Assembly (NCBI RefSeq): GCF_000717645.1 | Contig: NZ_JNZZ01000040.1 | Location: 1-41,507, forward strand | Origin: Streptomyces californicus | GTDB lineage: Bacteria; Actinomycetota; Actinomycetes; Streptomycetales; Streptomycetaceae | Length of the DNA stretch: 41,507 nucleotides | Reading direction: 5' to 3' | Shown: positions 27,356 to 35,386 of the stretch, piece after piece | Position numbering within the stretch: the stretch's first letter is position 1 | Layout: every line of letters starts with the position of its first letter | Translations under genes and position numbers: made by a program | The notes under the pieces: generated by a model | Seen by the model: the letters and a program-made list of their open reading frames with translations, nothing else | Databases searched by the model: none | Told to the model about the DNA's origin: nothing

Positions 27356-27536
27356 GGGCTCGCGGCGCGGGGATGCGGCCGGGGCGGGTCCTGCGCGGAG
27401 GCGGCCGGGCTGGCGGCTCGGGGATGTGGTCGGGGCGGGGCGTGCGGGGATGCGGCCGGGCTCGCGGGGAGGGGATGCGGCCGGGGCGGGTCCTGCGCGC
27501 AGGCGGCCGGGCCGGGTCGTGCGCGGAGGCGGTCGG
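27356..27536. repeat. 51-bp minisatellite, three full units plus a partial one
   Basis: Units at 27356-27406, 27407-27457 and 27458-27508 begin GGGCT(C/G)GCGG and share GGGGATG, CGGGGCGGG and GCGGCC at the same offsets. A shortened fourth copy runs to about 27536. Since 51 is divisible by three, all frames stay open, which explains the false coding signal here. Confidence 0.85.
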
Positions 27537-27656
27537 TGGCGGCGGGAATCCGACAGGAGCGCGCATCGAATGGGGCGCGGGAAATGTGGCGCAGAGCACA
27601 TTGCGCCGTTGCGTCGTTTAATCCGCAAAGAAATTCGGGTGTCCGGAAGGAGACCG

Positions 27657-27694
27657 GGGTGCGGTTCACGGATCCCCACCCATGAACCGCACCC
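27657..27694. repeat. 12-bp perfect inverted repeat
   Basis: GGGTGCGGTTCA (27657-27668) and TGAACCGCACCC (27683-27694) are separated by 14 bases. It could be an RNA hairpin or an operator; no gene is assigned. Confidence 0.6.
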
Positions 27695-27886
27695 GGCTTA
27701 CCCCCGTCGGGTACGGAGCCGCACCGCCGCCCACCGCCGCCGAACACACAAAGCCCCCCACGGCCTTCATGCGCTCATCCGGTGCGCGTCGGATGCGTAC
27801 CCGACGTCGTACAGCCTTATCGGTGAAGCGGAACGGGGCGAGACCTTTCACTTCTGGCCGAAACCCCGTGGTGACCTCCTGTGACG

Positions 27887-27920
27887 ATCCGCATACCCTT
27901 TGGTAGGGGTAATTGCGGAT
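27887..27920 (+). promoter_or_regulatory. Dyad upstream of the ArsR-like DUF5937 regulator
   Basis: ATCCGCA (27887-27893) pairs with TGCGGAT (27914-27920), and TACCC (27894-27898) pairs with GGGTA (27907-27911), with two unpaired bases on the right. It ends 18 bases before the GTG at 27939. Autoregulation by the encoded winged-helix protein is a reasonable guess. Confidence 0.5.
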
Positions 27921-27938
27921 GCAACAGGTGGGGGAGAA

Positions 27939-28991
27939 GTGCTGCGGATCCATGTGTCCAGGCTCGACCTTTCGCGCGTGCGGATGGCCACGAGACCGGA
28001 CGCGCTGTGGGAAACCGTTCTCAGTTTTCACCGGCTCAGGGACCGGCGCGCTTCGACGGTGTTCGGAAAATGGCGTTCGGAATCCCGGGCGCGGTTGAAT
28101 GGCGAAGCGCAACTGCTGGCGGCGGTCGTTCCGCCCCGGGGGTATTTCCCGGATTTCCTGACGCCCTCCCAGGAAGGCGCGGAGCCCCTCGGGCTCGACG
28201 CCGGAATGGAGGCGCTGCGCGACACCCCTCTCGACCGCGTCCACGCCGAGCTGGAGCTGATGGCCGCCGGCCGCCTCCGGCAGGGGACAGACCGGCCGGT
28301 CGGTCAGTGCCGTCGCGGAGCCCGGACGGGAGCGGCGGGCGCGGCGCTGCCCGCCGCGCTCACGGACGGCCGGGCCGAGCCGCTGTCCCGGCTCATCGGC
28401 GCCCTCCGCAGCTACCACCGCGCCGCCGTCGAGCCTTACTGGCCGCACATCCGGGCCAGCGTCGAGGCGGACCGCGCCGTGCGCGGCCGGGCCGTGCTGG
28501 ACGGCGGCACGGACGGGCTCCTGGCCACCCTGCCGCCGACGATCCGGTGGCGCGCCCCCGTGCTGGAGGCGGACTACCCGGTCGACCGCGATCTCCATCT
28601 GGACGGGCGCGGGCTGCTGCTCCAGCCGTCCTTCTTCTGCCGGGGCGCCCCGGTGGTCTACCGCGACCCCTCACTCCCGCCGGTGCTCGTCTACCCGGTG
28701 GCCAACCCCGGCGCCCCGGTCTTCGCCGAGCCGGGCCCCTGGCTCGGCCGGCTCGTCGGGCACACCCGGTCGGCCGTCCTCTCCTCCATAGGCACCGGCT
28801 GCACCACCAGCGAGCTGGCCCGCCGGGCCGGGGTGTCGCTCGCCTCCGCCAGCCAGCACGCCTCCGTGCTCCGCGAGGCGGGCCTGGTGCTGACGCTGCG
28901 CCACGGCAGCTCGGTCCTCCACACGCTCACACCGCTCGGCGGCTCCCTGCTGCGCGGCGGCGCCCCGCACGCCCTGCCCGAGGGCGCCTGA
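27939..28991 (+). CDS. ArsR-like winged-helix regulator (DUF5937 type)
   Basis: 350 aa from GTG 27939, with GGGGGAG just upstream. The N-terminal two thirds (LRIHVSRLDLSRVRM, then PDALWETVLSFHRLRDRR and FPDFLTP) match the streptomycete DUF5937 layout, a ligand-side domain of unknown specificity. The C-terminal 80 residues form the ArsR-like winged helix: GCTTSELARRAGVSLASASQ, then HASVLREAGLV and a wing with TLRHGSSVLHTLTPLG. There are no ArsR metal Cys residues. It is probably an autoregulator; other targets are unknown. A VOC gene follows 226 bases downstream on the same strand. Confidence 0.85.
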   Translation: MLRIHVSRLDLSRVRMATRPDALWETVLSFHRLRDRRASTVFGKWRSESRARLNGEAQLLAAVVPPRGYFPDFLTPSQEGAEPLGLDAGMEALRDTPLDRVHAELELMAAGRLRQGTDRPVGQCRRGARTGAAGAALPAALTDGRAEPLSRLIGALRSYHRAAVEPYWPHIRASVEADRAVRGRAVLDGGTDGLLATLPPTIRWRAPVLEADYPVDRDLHLDGRGLLLQPSFFCRGAPVVYRDPSLPPVLVYPVANPGAPVFAEPGPWLGRLVGHTRSAVLSSIGTGCTTSELARRAGVSLASASQHASVLREAGLVLTLRHGSSVLHTLTPLGGSLLRGGAPHALPEGA

Positions 28992-29217
28992 GGGCCCTCC
29001 AGGGCGTGTCCGAAGGCCCAGGGGAGCCCGCCGCGCGGACGCCGGAGGGCCGGCGCCGGGGCGGCCGGTCGGCCGATCGTCGCCGGGCCGTTGTCAGTGG
29101 GCCGTGCGAATCTCCTGTCCGTACGCCGATGAGTTCGGCACGGCTCCGCCGTCTACCCATCGAAAGCGCCGGACGGACCACCGCGGGCGCCACGGGACCC
29201 AGGAAGAGGAAACGACC

Positions 29218-29631
29218 ATGGCTCAGATGATCTTCGTGAACCTGCCGGTGAAGGACCTGGAGACCACCAAGGGCTTCTTCGAGAAGCTCGGCTACGGCTT
29301 CAACCCGGCGTTCAGCGACGACAAGACCGCCTGTCTCGTCATCAGCGACACCATCTTCGCCATGCTGATGACCGAGCCGCGCTTCAAGGACTTCACCAAG
29401 AAGGACGTCACGGACGCGTCGAAGTCCACCGAGGTCATCCTCGCGCTGAGCTGCGACAGCCGTGAGGAGGTCGACCGCCTGGCGGACGCCGCCCTGGCCG
29501 CCGGCGGCTTCCCGGCCGGTGAGACGCAGGACCTGGGCTTCATGTACGGCCGCTCGTTCCAGGATCCCGACCACCACAACTGGGAGGTCATCTGGATGGA
29601 CCCGGCCGCCGCCGCGGGCGACCAGGGCTGA
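29218..29631 (+). CDS. VOC-family protein (glyoxalase/bleomycin-resistance fold)
   Basis: 137 aa with GAGGAA upstream of the ATG. It starts MAQMIFVNLPVKDLETTKGFFEKLGY, the first beta-alpha unit of a VOC module, and ends FMYGRSFQDPDHHNWEVIWMDP, where the DHHNWEV strand is typical of the lactoylglutathione-lyase-like group (PhnB/YaeR relatives). The middle TKKDVTDASKSTEVILALSCDS links the two modules. The substrate is unknown. It may be expressed with the preceding regulator, although the 226-bp gap argues for its own promoter. Confidence 0.9.
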   Translation: MAQMIFVNLPVKDLETTKGFFEKLGYGFNPAFSDDKTACLVISDTIFAMLMTEPRFKDFTKKDVTDASKSTEVILALSCDSREEVDRLADAALAAGGFPAGETQDLGFMYGRSFQDPDHHNWEVIWMDPAAAAGDQG

Positions 29632-29722
29632 GCACCGGCGCGTGCTGAACCCCGGGACGTGCCCGACCGCGGGGCGTGCGCCGGGGCCGCGGAAGGCCAC
29701 CGGCGCACGCGGGGCGCGGCCG

Positions 29723-30904
29723 TCAGCTGCGGAACGGCCCCTTCACCTCGTACGTGATGCCGCCGGAGGAGGTGCCGCTCGTCCCGCGCTGCGAGGAGAA
29801 GTAGAGGCGGCTGCCGTCCGGCGAGAACGCGGGCCCGGTGATCTCGGACCCGGACTGACCGGAGATCCGCAGGAACGGGGCGACCGTGTCGTCCGGCGTG
29901 ATCAGGCAGATCTCCATGTTCCCGCCGTCCTCCGCGATGTAGAGGTCGCCGGAACCGGAGCGGGTCACGTTGTCCACACCGGTCAGTGGGGCCGAACCGC
30001 CCGTCACCAGCGAGTCGTCGTAGGCGAGCGAGATCGACGAGGTGTTCGCGTCGTAGGCCCACACCCGGTTGTCGCCCTTGGTGGTGAACCAGCAGGTGCC
30101 GGCCGCGTAGAAGCAGCCCTCGCCGCCGTTGAAGACCTTCGCCCCGGACACCTGGTGCCGCGTCTGGGTGGAGGAGGCGGCCGGATCCGGCACGTTCGCC
30201 CAGGTCACCGGACCGGAGGTGGCGGAGCCCGCCACCAGCACCTGGAGCGTGCCCTTCGACAGGTCGCCCCAGGTCGTGGGCCGGAAGCGGTAGAAGCGGC
30301 CGTCGCTCTCGTCCTCGGTGAGGTAGACGTACCCGTGGTCCGGGTCGGCGGCGGCGGCCTCGTGCTTGAAGCGGCCCATCGCCGGTCGCCGCACCGCCGC
30401 GTTCACGCCCCACGGGTCGGTCTCGTACACGTACCCCCGGGTGACCTCCTCGCAGGACAGCCAGGTCTTCCACGGGGTGGCGCCGCCCGCGCAGTTGTTG
30501 TTGGTGTCGCCGAGGATGCGGTACGCGGAGGTCACCGTGCCCGAGGCGTTGAACTTCAGCGCGCCGGCCCCGCCTCCGCTGCTCGGGGAGACCTCGGCGT
30601 TGGAGACGTAGATCCAGCCCGAGCCGTCGGCGTAGGTCGCGCCGCCGTCCGGGGCGCTGTGCCAGCGGTAGGAGGTGCCGGGCACGGTCTGACCGGAGCG
30701 GGCGACGACCCGGCTGGTGAAGCCGCGCGGCAGCAGGATGCCGTCGCTGTTGGCCGACTGGAGTGCGCCGTACGGGCCGGTGGCCGGCTGGGCCGGGTCG
30801 GCGAAGGCGGCGCCCCGCCACAGCGTGCCGCCGAAGGCCGCCGCCGAGCTGCCGATCACCGCGGTGCGCAAGAAGTTCCGACGTTCCACGATCACTCCAC
30901 GCAT
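29723..30904 (-). CDS. Tat-exported PhoX/DUF839-family phosphatase-like protein
   Basis: 393 aa. The N terminus ERRNFLRTAVIGSSAAAFGG is a twin-arginine signal with an AFA-type cleavage region near residue 35. The rest is a beta-propeller of the DUF839/PhoX family, which hydrolyses phosphate esters using Ca2+ and Fe3+. The metal-site Cys/Glu stand in TWLSCEEVTRGYVYE, and further acidic sites appear in YLTEDESDGRFYR, NGGEGC and YIAEDGGN. The ATG at 30904 is used, but GTG 30889, directly before ERRNFLR and with GGAG five bases upstream, is equally plausible. Phosphatase activity is by family only. Confidence 0.85.
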   Translation of the reverse strand: MRGVIVERRNFLRTAVIGSSAAAFGGTLWRGAAFADPAQPATGPYGALQSANSDGILLPRGFTSRVVARSGQTVPGTSYRWHSAPDGGATYADGSGWIYVSNAEVSPSSGGGAGALKFNASGTVTSAYRILGDTNNNCAGGATPWKTWLSCEEVTRGYVYETDPWGVNAAVRRPAMGRFKHEAAAADPDHGYVYLTEDESDGRFYRFRPTTWGDLSKGTLQVLVAGSATSGPVTWANVPDPAASSTQTRHQVSGAKVFNGGEGCFYAAGTCWFTTKGDNRVWAYDANTSSISLAYDDSLVTGGSAPLTGVDNVTRSGSGDLYIAEDGGNMEICLITPDDTVAPFLRISGQSGSEITGPAFSPDGSRLYFSSQRGTSGTSSGGITYEVKGPFRS

Positions 30905-31076
30905 GAGTGAGGGCCCACCGCTCCGGACGGACCGGTGGGTCGCGCGTCAGGAATGTAGGAGTACGGAATTGACGGGGCGTCACGTGAAGGTGAACGGGCG
31001 GCGGAGGAGTTGCGCAGGCCCGGGGCGGGCGGTCCGTGCCCAGGCCCCGCCCTGGCCGGGCGGTCGGTCGGTCTTT

Positions 31077-31101
31077 ACCCGGGCCCCGCCCATGCCCGGG
31101 T
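31077..31101 (-). terminator. nirD terminator
   Basis: ACCCGGG (31077-31083) pairs with CCCGGGT (31095-31101); it lies directly after the nirD stop on the minus strand. Confidence 0.6.
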
Positions 31102-31102
31102 G

Positions 31103-31513
31103 TCACTCCACCCGCACGGCGAACACCGGCACCGACACGTCCTCGTCGTCCAGGCACGCTCCCGTCGTCAGGTCGAACCGCTGCTTCAGCAGCGGGGAGG
31201 CCACGAACGGCCGCCCGCCCGCCGAGCCGAGCAGCCCCCGCGCGAGCACGTAGGCCCCGGTGAACGGGTCCCGGTTGCCGACCGCGTGCACCCGGCCGGA
31301 CCGGTCCAGGAACACGGCCGCCTGGTCGCCGTCCGGCAGCAGCACGGAGACGCCCCGACCGGGGGTCAGCAGCCCCCGATCGCAGACCGTGAACCAGCCG
31401 TCGCCGTGGGCCAGACGGACCGCCGCAGTGGCGGACGTTGCGGGCGGGGCGGACGTTGCGGGGGTGGCCGAAGGCGTGCTCTGCCGCGTTGTCGTGATCG
31501 TCGCGGTGGTCAT
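31103..31513 (-). CDS. nirD: Nitrite reductase small subunit
   Basis: 136 aa. It has the Rieske-like fold of NirD (WFTVCDRGLLTPGRGVSVLLPDG, then VHAVGNRDPFTGAYVLARGLL and FVASPLLKQRFDLTTGAC) but no CxH/CxxH cluster ligands, as is normal for NirD. It supports the large subunit in six-electron NADH-dependent reduction of nitrite to ammonium in the cytoplasm. A Thr/Ser/Ala/Pro-rich N terminus of about 28 residues is extra. The ATG overlaps the nirB stop as ATGA, so the two are translationally coupled. Confidence 0.92.
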   Translation of the reverse strand: MTTATITTTRQSTPSATPATSAPPATSATAAVRLAHGDGWFTVCDRGLLTPGRGVSVLLPDGDQAAVFLDRSGRVHAVGNRDPFTGAYVLARGLLGSAGGRPFVASPLLKQRFDLTTGACLDDEDVSVPVFAVRVE

Positions 31514-34155
31514 CGGGATACGGTCCCTTCGAGAGTGCGGACGGCGAGCACGGGCCCCGCGAGCAGCTCCAGATCGGGCTTGACCTGGTCCCGCTCCGGG
31601 ACGAACCTCACCGAGGGGTCGGGGGCGTCGGGCGCGTTGACGAAGCTCACGAACCGCCGCAGCCGATCGGGGTCGTTGATGGTCTCGGCCCACTCGTCGC
31701 GGTAGCCCGCGACATGGTCGGCCATCAGACGTTCCAACTCTCCGCACAGCCCCAGCGCGTCGTGGACGACCACGTCCCGGACGTGGTCCAGGCCGCCGTC
31801 GATCCGCTCCAGCCAGGCCGAGGTGCGCTCCAGGCGGTCGGCGGTGCGGATGTAGAACATGAGGAACCGGTCGATGAGCCGCACCAGTTCGGCGTCCGAC
31901 AGATCCTGGGCCAGCAGGTCGGCGTGGCGCGGGGCGGCCCCGCCGTTGCCGCCGACGTACAGGTTCCAGCCCTCGGCGGTGGCGATGATCCCGAAGTCCT
32001 TGCCCCGGGCCTCCGCGCACTCGCGGGCGCAGCCGGAGACCGCCGACTTCAGCTTGTGCGGGGCGCGCAGCCCCCGGTAGCGCAGCTCCAGGTCGATCGC
32101 CATCCGCACGGAGTCCTGCACCCCGTAGCGGCACCAGGTCCGCCCCACGCAGGACTTCACCGTACGCAGCGATTTCCCGTACGCGTGCCCGGACTCGAAG
32201 CCCGCCTCCACCAGCCGGGACCAGATCAGCGGGAGCTGGTCGACGCGGGCGCCGAAGAGGTCGATGCGCTGGCCGCCGGTGATCTTCGTGTAGAGGCCGA
32301 AGTCGCGGGCCACCTCACCGATGACGATGAGCTTCTCCGGGGTGATCTCGCCGCCCGGTATGCGCGGCACGATCGAGTACGAACCATTGCGCTGGAGGTT
32401 GGCCAGGAAGTGGTCGTTGGTGTCCTGGAGCGCCGCCTGCTCGCCGTCCAGCACATAGCCGCTCGCGCCCACGGTGGGGGCCAGCGAGGCGATGACCGAG
32501 CCGACGACCGGCTTGCAGACCTCGCAGCCGTCCCCGCCCCGCGCCTCCTCGCGGCCGTGCCCGTCGAGCAGCGCGGAGAACGAGGTGATCCGCAGCGTGC
32601 GCACGATCTCGTACACCTCCGAACGGCTGTGGGGGAAGCAGCCGCACAGCCCGGCGTCCGCGGGCGGCGGCATCAGCTGCCCGATCAGCTTGAGGCAACT
32701 CCCGCACCCCGTGCCCGCCTTGGTGCACTTCTTCACCTCGGGCAGCGAACCGTGCGCCCGGATGGCGCCCTTGGTCACGTTGTGGCAGGAGCAGACCACC
32801 GCCTCGTCCGGCAGCGCGGCGGGGCCGAGCGCCACCGGACCGCCGCCCGCCCCGGCCGGCAGCACCAACTCCTCGGGGGCGACCGGCAGGACCGAGCCCG
32901 TCAGCGACCGCAGCGTGCCGTAACTCTCCGCGTCCCCGACCAGCACCCCGCCCAGCAGGGTCCCGTCCGGGCCGACCACCAGCTTCTTGTAGACCCCCGA
33001 CCGGGCGTCGGAGTAGACGACGTCGAGCGCCCCCTCGGAGGCGCCGTGCGCGTCCCCGAACGAGGCCACGTCCACCCCGAGCAGCTTCAGCTTCGTCGAC
33101 AGGTCGGCCCCGGTGAACGCGGAGCGGCCGCCCGCGACGGCCTCGGCCGCCGTGCGCGCCATCTCGTACCCCGGCGCGACCAGCCCGTACACCCGCCCGT
33201 CGGCGGCCAGCGCGCACTCACCGATCGCGAACACCGCCGGGTCCGACGTCCGGCACTCCTCGTCCACGGCGATCCCGCCGCGCTCCCCGAGCGCGAGGCC
33301 GCACTCCCGGGCCAGTTCGTCGCGGGGCCGTACGCCCGCCGAGAAGACGACGAGGTCGACGGCGAGCGAGGACCCGTCGGAGAGGGCCATCCCGCTCACC
33401 GCGCCGCTCCCGTCCACGGTGACCTCCCGCGTACCGACCCCCGTGCGGACCGTCAGCCCCAGGCCCTCGACGGTCCGCAGCAGAGCCGCCCCGCCGCCCT
33501 CGTCCACCTGGACCGGCATGAGCCGCGGCGCGAACTCCACCACGTGGGTGGCCAGCCCGAGCCCCTTCAGCGCCCCGGCCGCCTCCAGGCCCAACAGCCC
33601 GCCGCCGACCACCGCGCCGGTTGCCGCGCCCTTCGCGTACGCCTCGATCGCGCGCAGGTCCTCGATCGTCCGGTACACGAAGCAGCCCCGGGCGTCCCTC
33701 CCCGGCACCGGCGGCACGTACGGGTACGAGCCCGTCGCCAGCACCAGCGTGTCGTACGGGAACACCGCCCCGGACCGCGCGGTCACCGTCCGCCCGGCCC
33801 GGTCCACCGCCGTCGCCGGGTCGCCGACGCGCAGTTCGATGCCGTGCCGGGCCATGAAGTCCGGCTCCACCAGGGAGAGGTCATCGGGGCCGCGCCCGTC
33901 GAAGTACGAGCTGAGTCGCACCCGGTCGTAGGCGGGCCGGGGCTCCTCGCAGAGCACGACGACGCGCGCGCCGCCGGCCTCCGGGGTCAGCCCGCGCTCG
34001 GCCAGCTCCTCCAGGAACCGCTGGCCGACCATGCCGTGCCCGACGACCACGATCGTCGGAGCGCCGGCGGGGGCGTCCGGGACGGCGGCGCGCGCCCGGC
34101 CGCGGTCCGAGGGGTGGGCCGCCATGGCGCTCGGGTCGAAGGTGGGCTCCGGCAT
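31510..34155 (-). CDS. nirB: Nitrite reductase large subunit, NADH-dependent
   Basis: 881 aa, ATG 34155 with GGAGG 8 bases upstream. In order: FAD-binding (VVVGHGMVGQRFLEEL), NADH-binding (GAVVGGGLLGLEAAGAL), a BFD-like [2Fe-2S] domain with C455 and C457 in CSCHN plus CTKAGTGCGSC, and a second cysteine region (CGC, then CEVC). The siroheme/[4Fe-4S] half carries C669-x5-C675 and C709-x3-C713. It is intact at normal length. It catalyses assimilatory nitrite reduction to ammonium. A four-part GlnR box 51 bp upstream indicates induction under nitrogen limitation. Confidence 0.96.
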   Translation of the reverse strand: MPEPTFDPSAMAAHPSDRGRARAAVPDAPAGAPTIVVVGHGMVGQRFLEELAERGLTPEAGGARVVVLCEEPRPAYDRVRLSSYFDGRGPDDLSLVEPDFMARHGIELRVGDPATAVDRAGRTVTARSGAVFPYDTLVLATGSYPYVPPVPGRDARGCFVYRTIEDLRAIEAYAKGAATGAVVGGGLLGLEAAGALKGLGLATHVVEFAPRLMPVQVDEGGGAALLRTVEGLGLTVRTGVGTREVTVDGSGAVSGMALSDGSSLAVDLVVFSAGVRPRDELARECGLALGERGGIAVDEECRTSDPAVFAIGECALAADGRVYGLVAPGYEMARTAAEAVAGGRSAFTGADLSTKLKLLGVDVASFGDAHGASEGALDVVYSDARSGVYKKLVVGPDGTLLGGVLVGDAESYGTLRSLTGSVLPVAPEELVLPAGAGGGPVALGPAALPDEAVVCSCHNVTKGAIRAHGSLPEVKKCTKAGTGCGSCLKLIGQLMPPPADAGLCGCFPHSRSEVYEIVRTLRITSFSALLDGHGREEARGGDGCEVCKPVVGSVIASLAPTVGASGYVLDGEQAALQDTNDHFLANLQRNGSYSIVPRIPGGEITPEKLIVIGEVARDFGLYTKITGGQRIDLFGARVDQLPLIWSRLVEAGFESGHAYGKSLRTVKSCVGRTWCRYGVQDSVRMAIDLELRYRGLRAPHKLKSAVSGCARECAEARGKDFGIIATAEGWNLYVGGNGGAAPRHADLLAQDLSDAELVRLIDRFLMFYIRTADRLERTSAWLERIDGGLDHVRDVVVHDALGLCGELERLMADHVAGYRDEWAETINDPDRLRRFVSFVNAPDAPDPSVRFVPERDQVKPDLELLAGPVLAVRTLEGTVSR

Positions 34156-34205
34156 CTCAGTGGCCTCCGTCGGTTGTCCTCATGGACCGAGCCTGGGCGG
34201 GGGGT

Positions 34206-34243
34206 GTTACCCGGCCGCATCCCGGCTGTTTCCCGGGCGGAAC
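34206..34243 (-). promoter_or_regulatory. GlnR-type operator upstream of nirBD
   Basis: Read on the minus strand: GTTCC-n6-GAAAC-n6-GATGC-n6-GTAAC. This matches the four-part actinobacterial GlnR pattern (gTnAC-n6-GaAAC, twice) with every 6-base spacer exact; GAAAC is perfect and the others are one or two bases off. It ends 51 bases before the nirB start. nirB is an established GlnR target in S. coelicolor. Confidence 0.8.
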
Positions 34244-34255
34244 CTTGCGCTCAGC

Positions 34256-34440
34256 GGCGAGGACGGGCGCTTGTGAGGGAGGCCGGACGGCGCGGGGCGG
34301 GACGGGCGCGCCGGGTCGGCGGGAGCCGGTCCGGGGCACGGACGGGGGCGGGACGGGCGCGCCGGTCCGGGATGCGGACGGGGCGAGAACCTGTGAGCGG
34401 CGGTGGGAGCCGGTCCGGGGTGCGGACGGGGGAGAGCGAG
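34256..34440. repeat. Degenerate GC-rich repeat between nirB and the permease gene
   Basis: Segments such as GGGACGGGCGCGCCGG (twice), GGAGCCGGTCCGGGG (twice) and GCGGACGGGG recur at irregular intervals. No gene is seen here. The stretch forms most of the 312-bp divergent region; the GlnR box is at its left end and the permease promoter at its right end. Confidence 0.55.
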
Positions 34441-34455
34441 CGGGTGACAGGCGTC

Positions 34456-34467
34456 TAAGGTCGGGTC
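34456..34467 (+). promoter_or_regulatory. Leaderless promoter -10 for the TauE/SafE gene
   Basis: TAAGGT at 34456-34461 ends six bases before GTG 34468; there is no ribosome binding site. Confidence 0.55.
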
Positions 34468-35256
34468 GTGCCTGACATATCCCTGACCACTCTGATCCTC
34501 CTCTGCCTCGCCGCGGCCGCCGCCGGCTGGATCGACGCGGTGGTGGGCGGCGGCGGACTGCTGCTCCTGCCCGCGCTGCTGCTCGGCCTCCCGCACGTCC
34601 CCGCCGCCCACGTCCTCGGTACCAACAAGGCCGTCGCGATCGTGGGCACCTCGGGCGCCGCGGTGACCTATCTGCGCAAGGCCCCGGTACGGGTGGGGCT
34701 CGCCGTGCGGGTCGGGTTGATGGCGCTGGCGGGATCGATGACCGGGGCGTTCTTCGCCGCCGGGATCAGCAGCGACGTGCTCCGCCCGGTGATCATGGTG
34801 GTGCTGCTGGGGGTCGCGGCCTTCGTCATGCTGCGCCCGTCCTTCGGTACGGCGGCGGGCGACGGCACGGACCGGCCGGTCACCCGGGCCCGGATCGTCA
34901 TGGCGGTCGTGCTGGTCGGCGGCGGCATCGGCTTCTACGACGGGCTGTTCGGGCCCGGCACCGGCACGTTCCTGGTGCTGGCCCTGACCGCGGTGCTCCA
35001 CCTGGACCTGGTGACGGCGTCGGCCACGGCGAAGATCGTCAACGTGTGCACGAACGCCGGGGCGCTGGCGATGTTCGCGTACCAGGGGACCGTGCTGTGG
35101 CAGCTCGCGGCCGTGATGGCGGTCTTCAACCTGGCGGGCGGGATGGTCGGGGCCCGGATGGCGCTGAGCCGGGGGAGCGGCTTCGTACGGGCGGTGCTGC
35201 TGACCGTGGTGTTCTCGCTGGTGGCCAAGCTGGGCTTCGACCAGTGGAACGCGTGA
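34468..35256 (+). CDS. TauE/SafE (TSUP) family membrane permease
   Basis: 262 aa from GTG 34468. About eight transmembrane segments lie in two repeats. The repeat motifs are visible: WIDAVVGGGGLLLLPALLL with LGTNKAVAIVGTSGA in the first half, and GFYDGLFGPGTGTFLVLAL with TASATAKIVNVCTNAGA in the second. TSUP proteins move sulfite, sulfoacetate or other organic anions; the substrate here is unknown. It is divergent from nirBD, so a link to nitrogen- or sulfur-anion metabolism is conceivable but unproven. The stop region is repeated in the spacer downstream. Confidence 0.9.
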   Translation: MPDISLTTLILLCLAAAAAGWIDAVVGGGGLLLLPALLLGLPHVPAAHVLGTNKAVAIVGTSGAAVTYLRKAPVRVGLAVRVGLMALAGSMTGAFFAAGISSDVLRPVIMVVLLGVAAFVMLRPSFGTAAGDGTDRPVTRARIVMAVVLVGGGIGFYDGLFGPGTGTFLVLALTAVLHLDLVTASATAKIVNVCTNAGALAMFAYQGTVLWQLAAVMAVFNLAGGMVGARMALSRGSGFVRAVLLTVVFSLVAKLGFDQWNA

Positions 35257-35301
35257 GGGCCGGGCGGAACGGGTGAGGCCGGGTGGAGCGCGTGAGGTCC
35301 G
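35244..35301. repeat. Three tandem copies of the TauE/SafE gene's stop region
   Basis: GTGGAACGCGTGAGGGCCGG (35244-35263), GCGGAACGGGTGAGGCCGG (35264-35282) and GTGGAGCGCGTGAGGTCCG (35283-35301) are tandem imperfect copies; the first contains the real stop TGA. Confidence 0.8.
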
Positions 35302-35348
35302 CCGAACACGGCTGCCCGGCGCACACCGGCTCGCACGGTGCCTGAGGA

Positions 35349-35386
35349 CTCGTTGAGCGCACCCCGGCTCGTTCAGCGCACGCCGG
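35349..35386. repeat. Tandem duplication of the sortase gene's stop region
   Basis: CTCGTTGAGCGCACCCCGG (35349-35367) and CTCGTTCAGCGCACGCCGG (35368-35386) match at 17 of 19 positions. The second holds the complement of the sortase stop codon at 35373-35375. Confidence 0.8.

Larger units (their letters stand above)
27092..27938. other. 847-bp region with hairpins and a minisatellite, no convincing gene
   Basis: It contains two tandem terminators (27106-27163), a 15-bp-stem hairpin (27271-27307), a 51-bp tandem repeat (27356-27536) and a less GC-rich stretch (about 27550-27938) with a 12-bp inverted repeat and a dyad before the ArsR-like gene. Open frames here on both strands are Pro/Arg or Gly/Arg-rich products of the repeat and show no conserved feature. 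Confidence 0.6.

Noticed and set aside
27356..27536. Possible CRISPR array
   Set aside because: Units are contiguous 51-bp tandem copies without spacers, and no cas gene is present.
27426..27906. Small open frames in the ppdK downstream region (27426-27884, 27682-27906)
   Set aside because: Products of the 51-bp repeat or Arg/Pro-rich with no ribosome binding site or family.
31714..34458. 914-codon plus-strand open frame opposite nirB
   Set aside because: Antisense shadow; nirB has all cofactor motifs on the minus strand.
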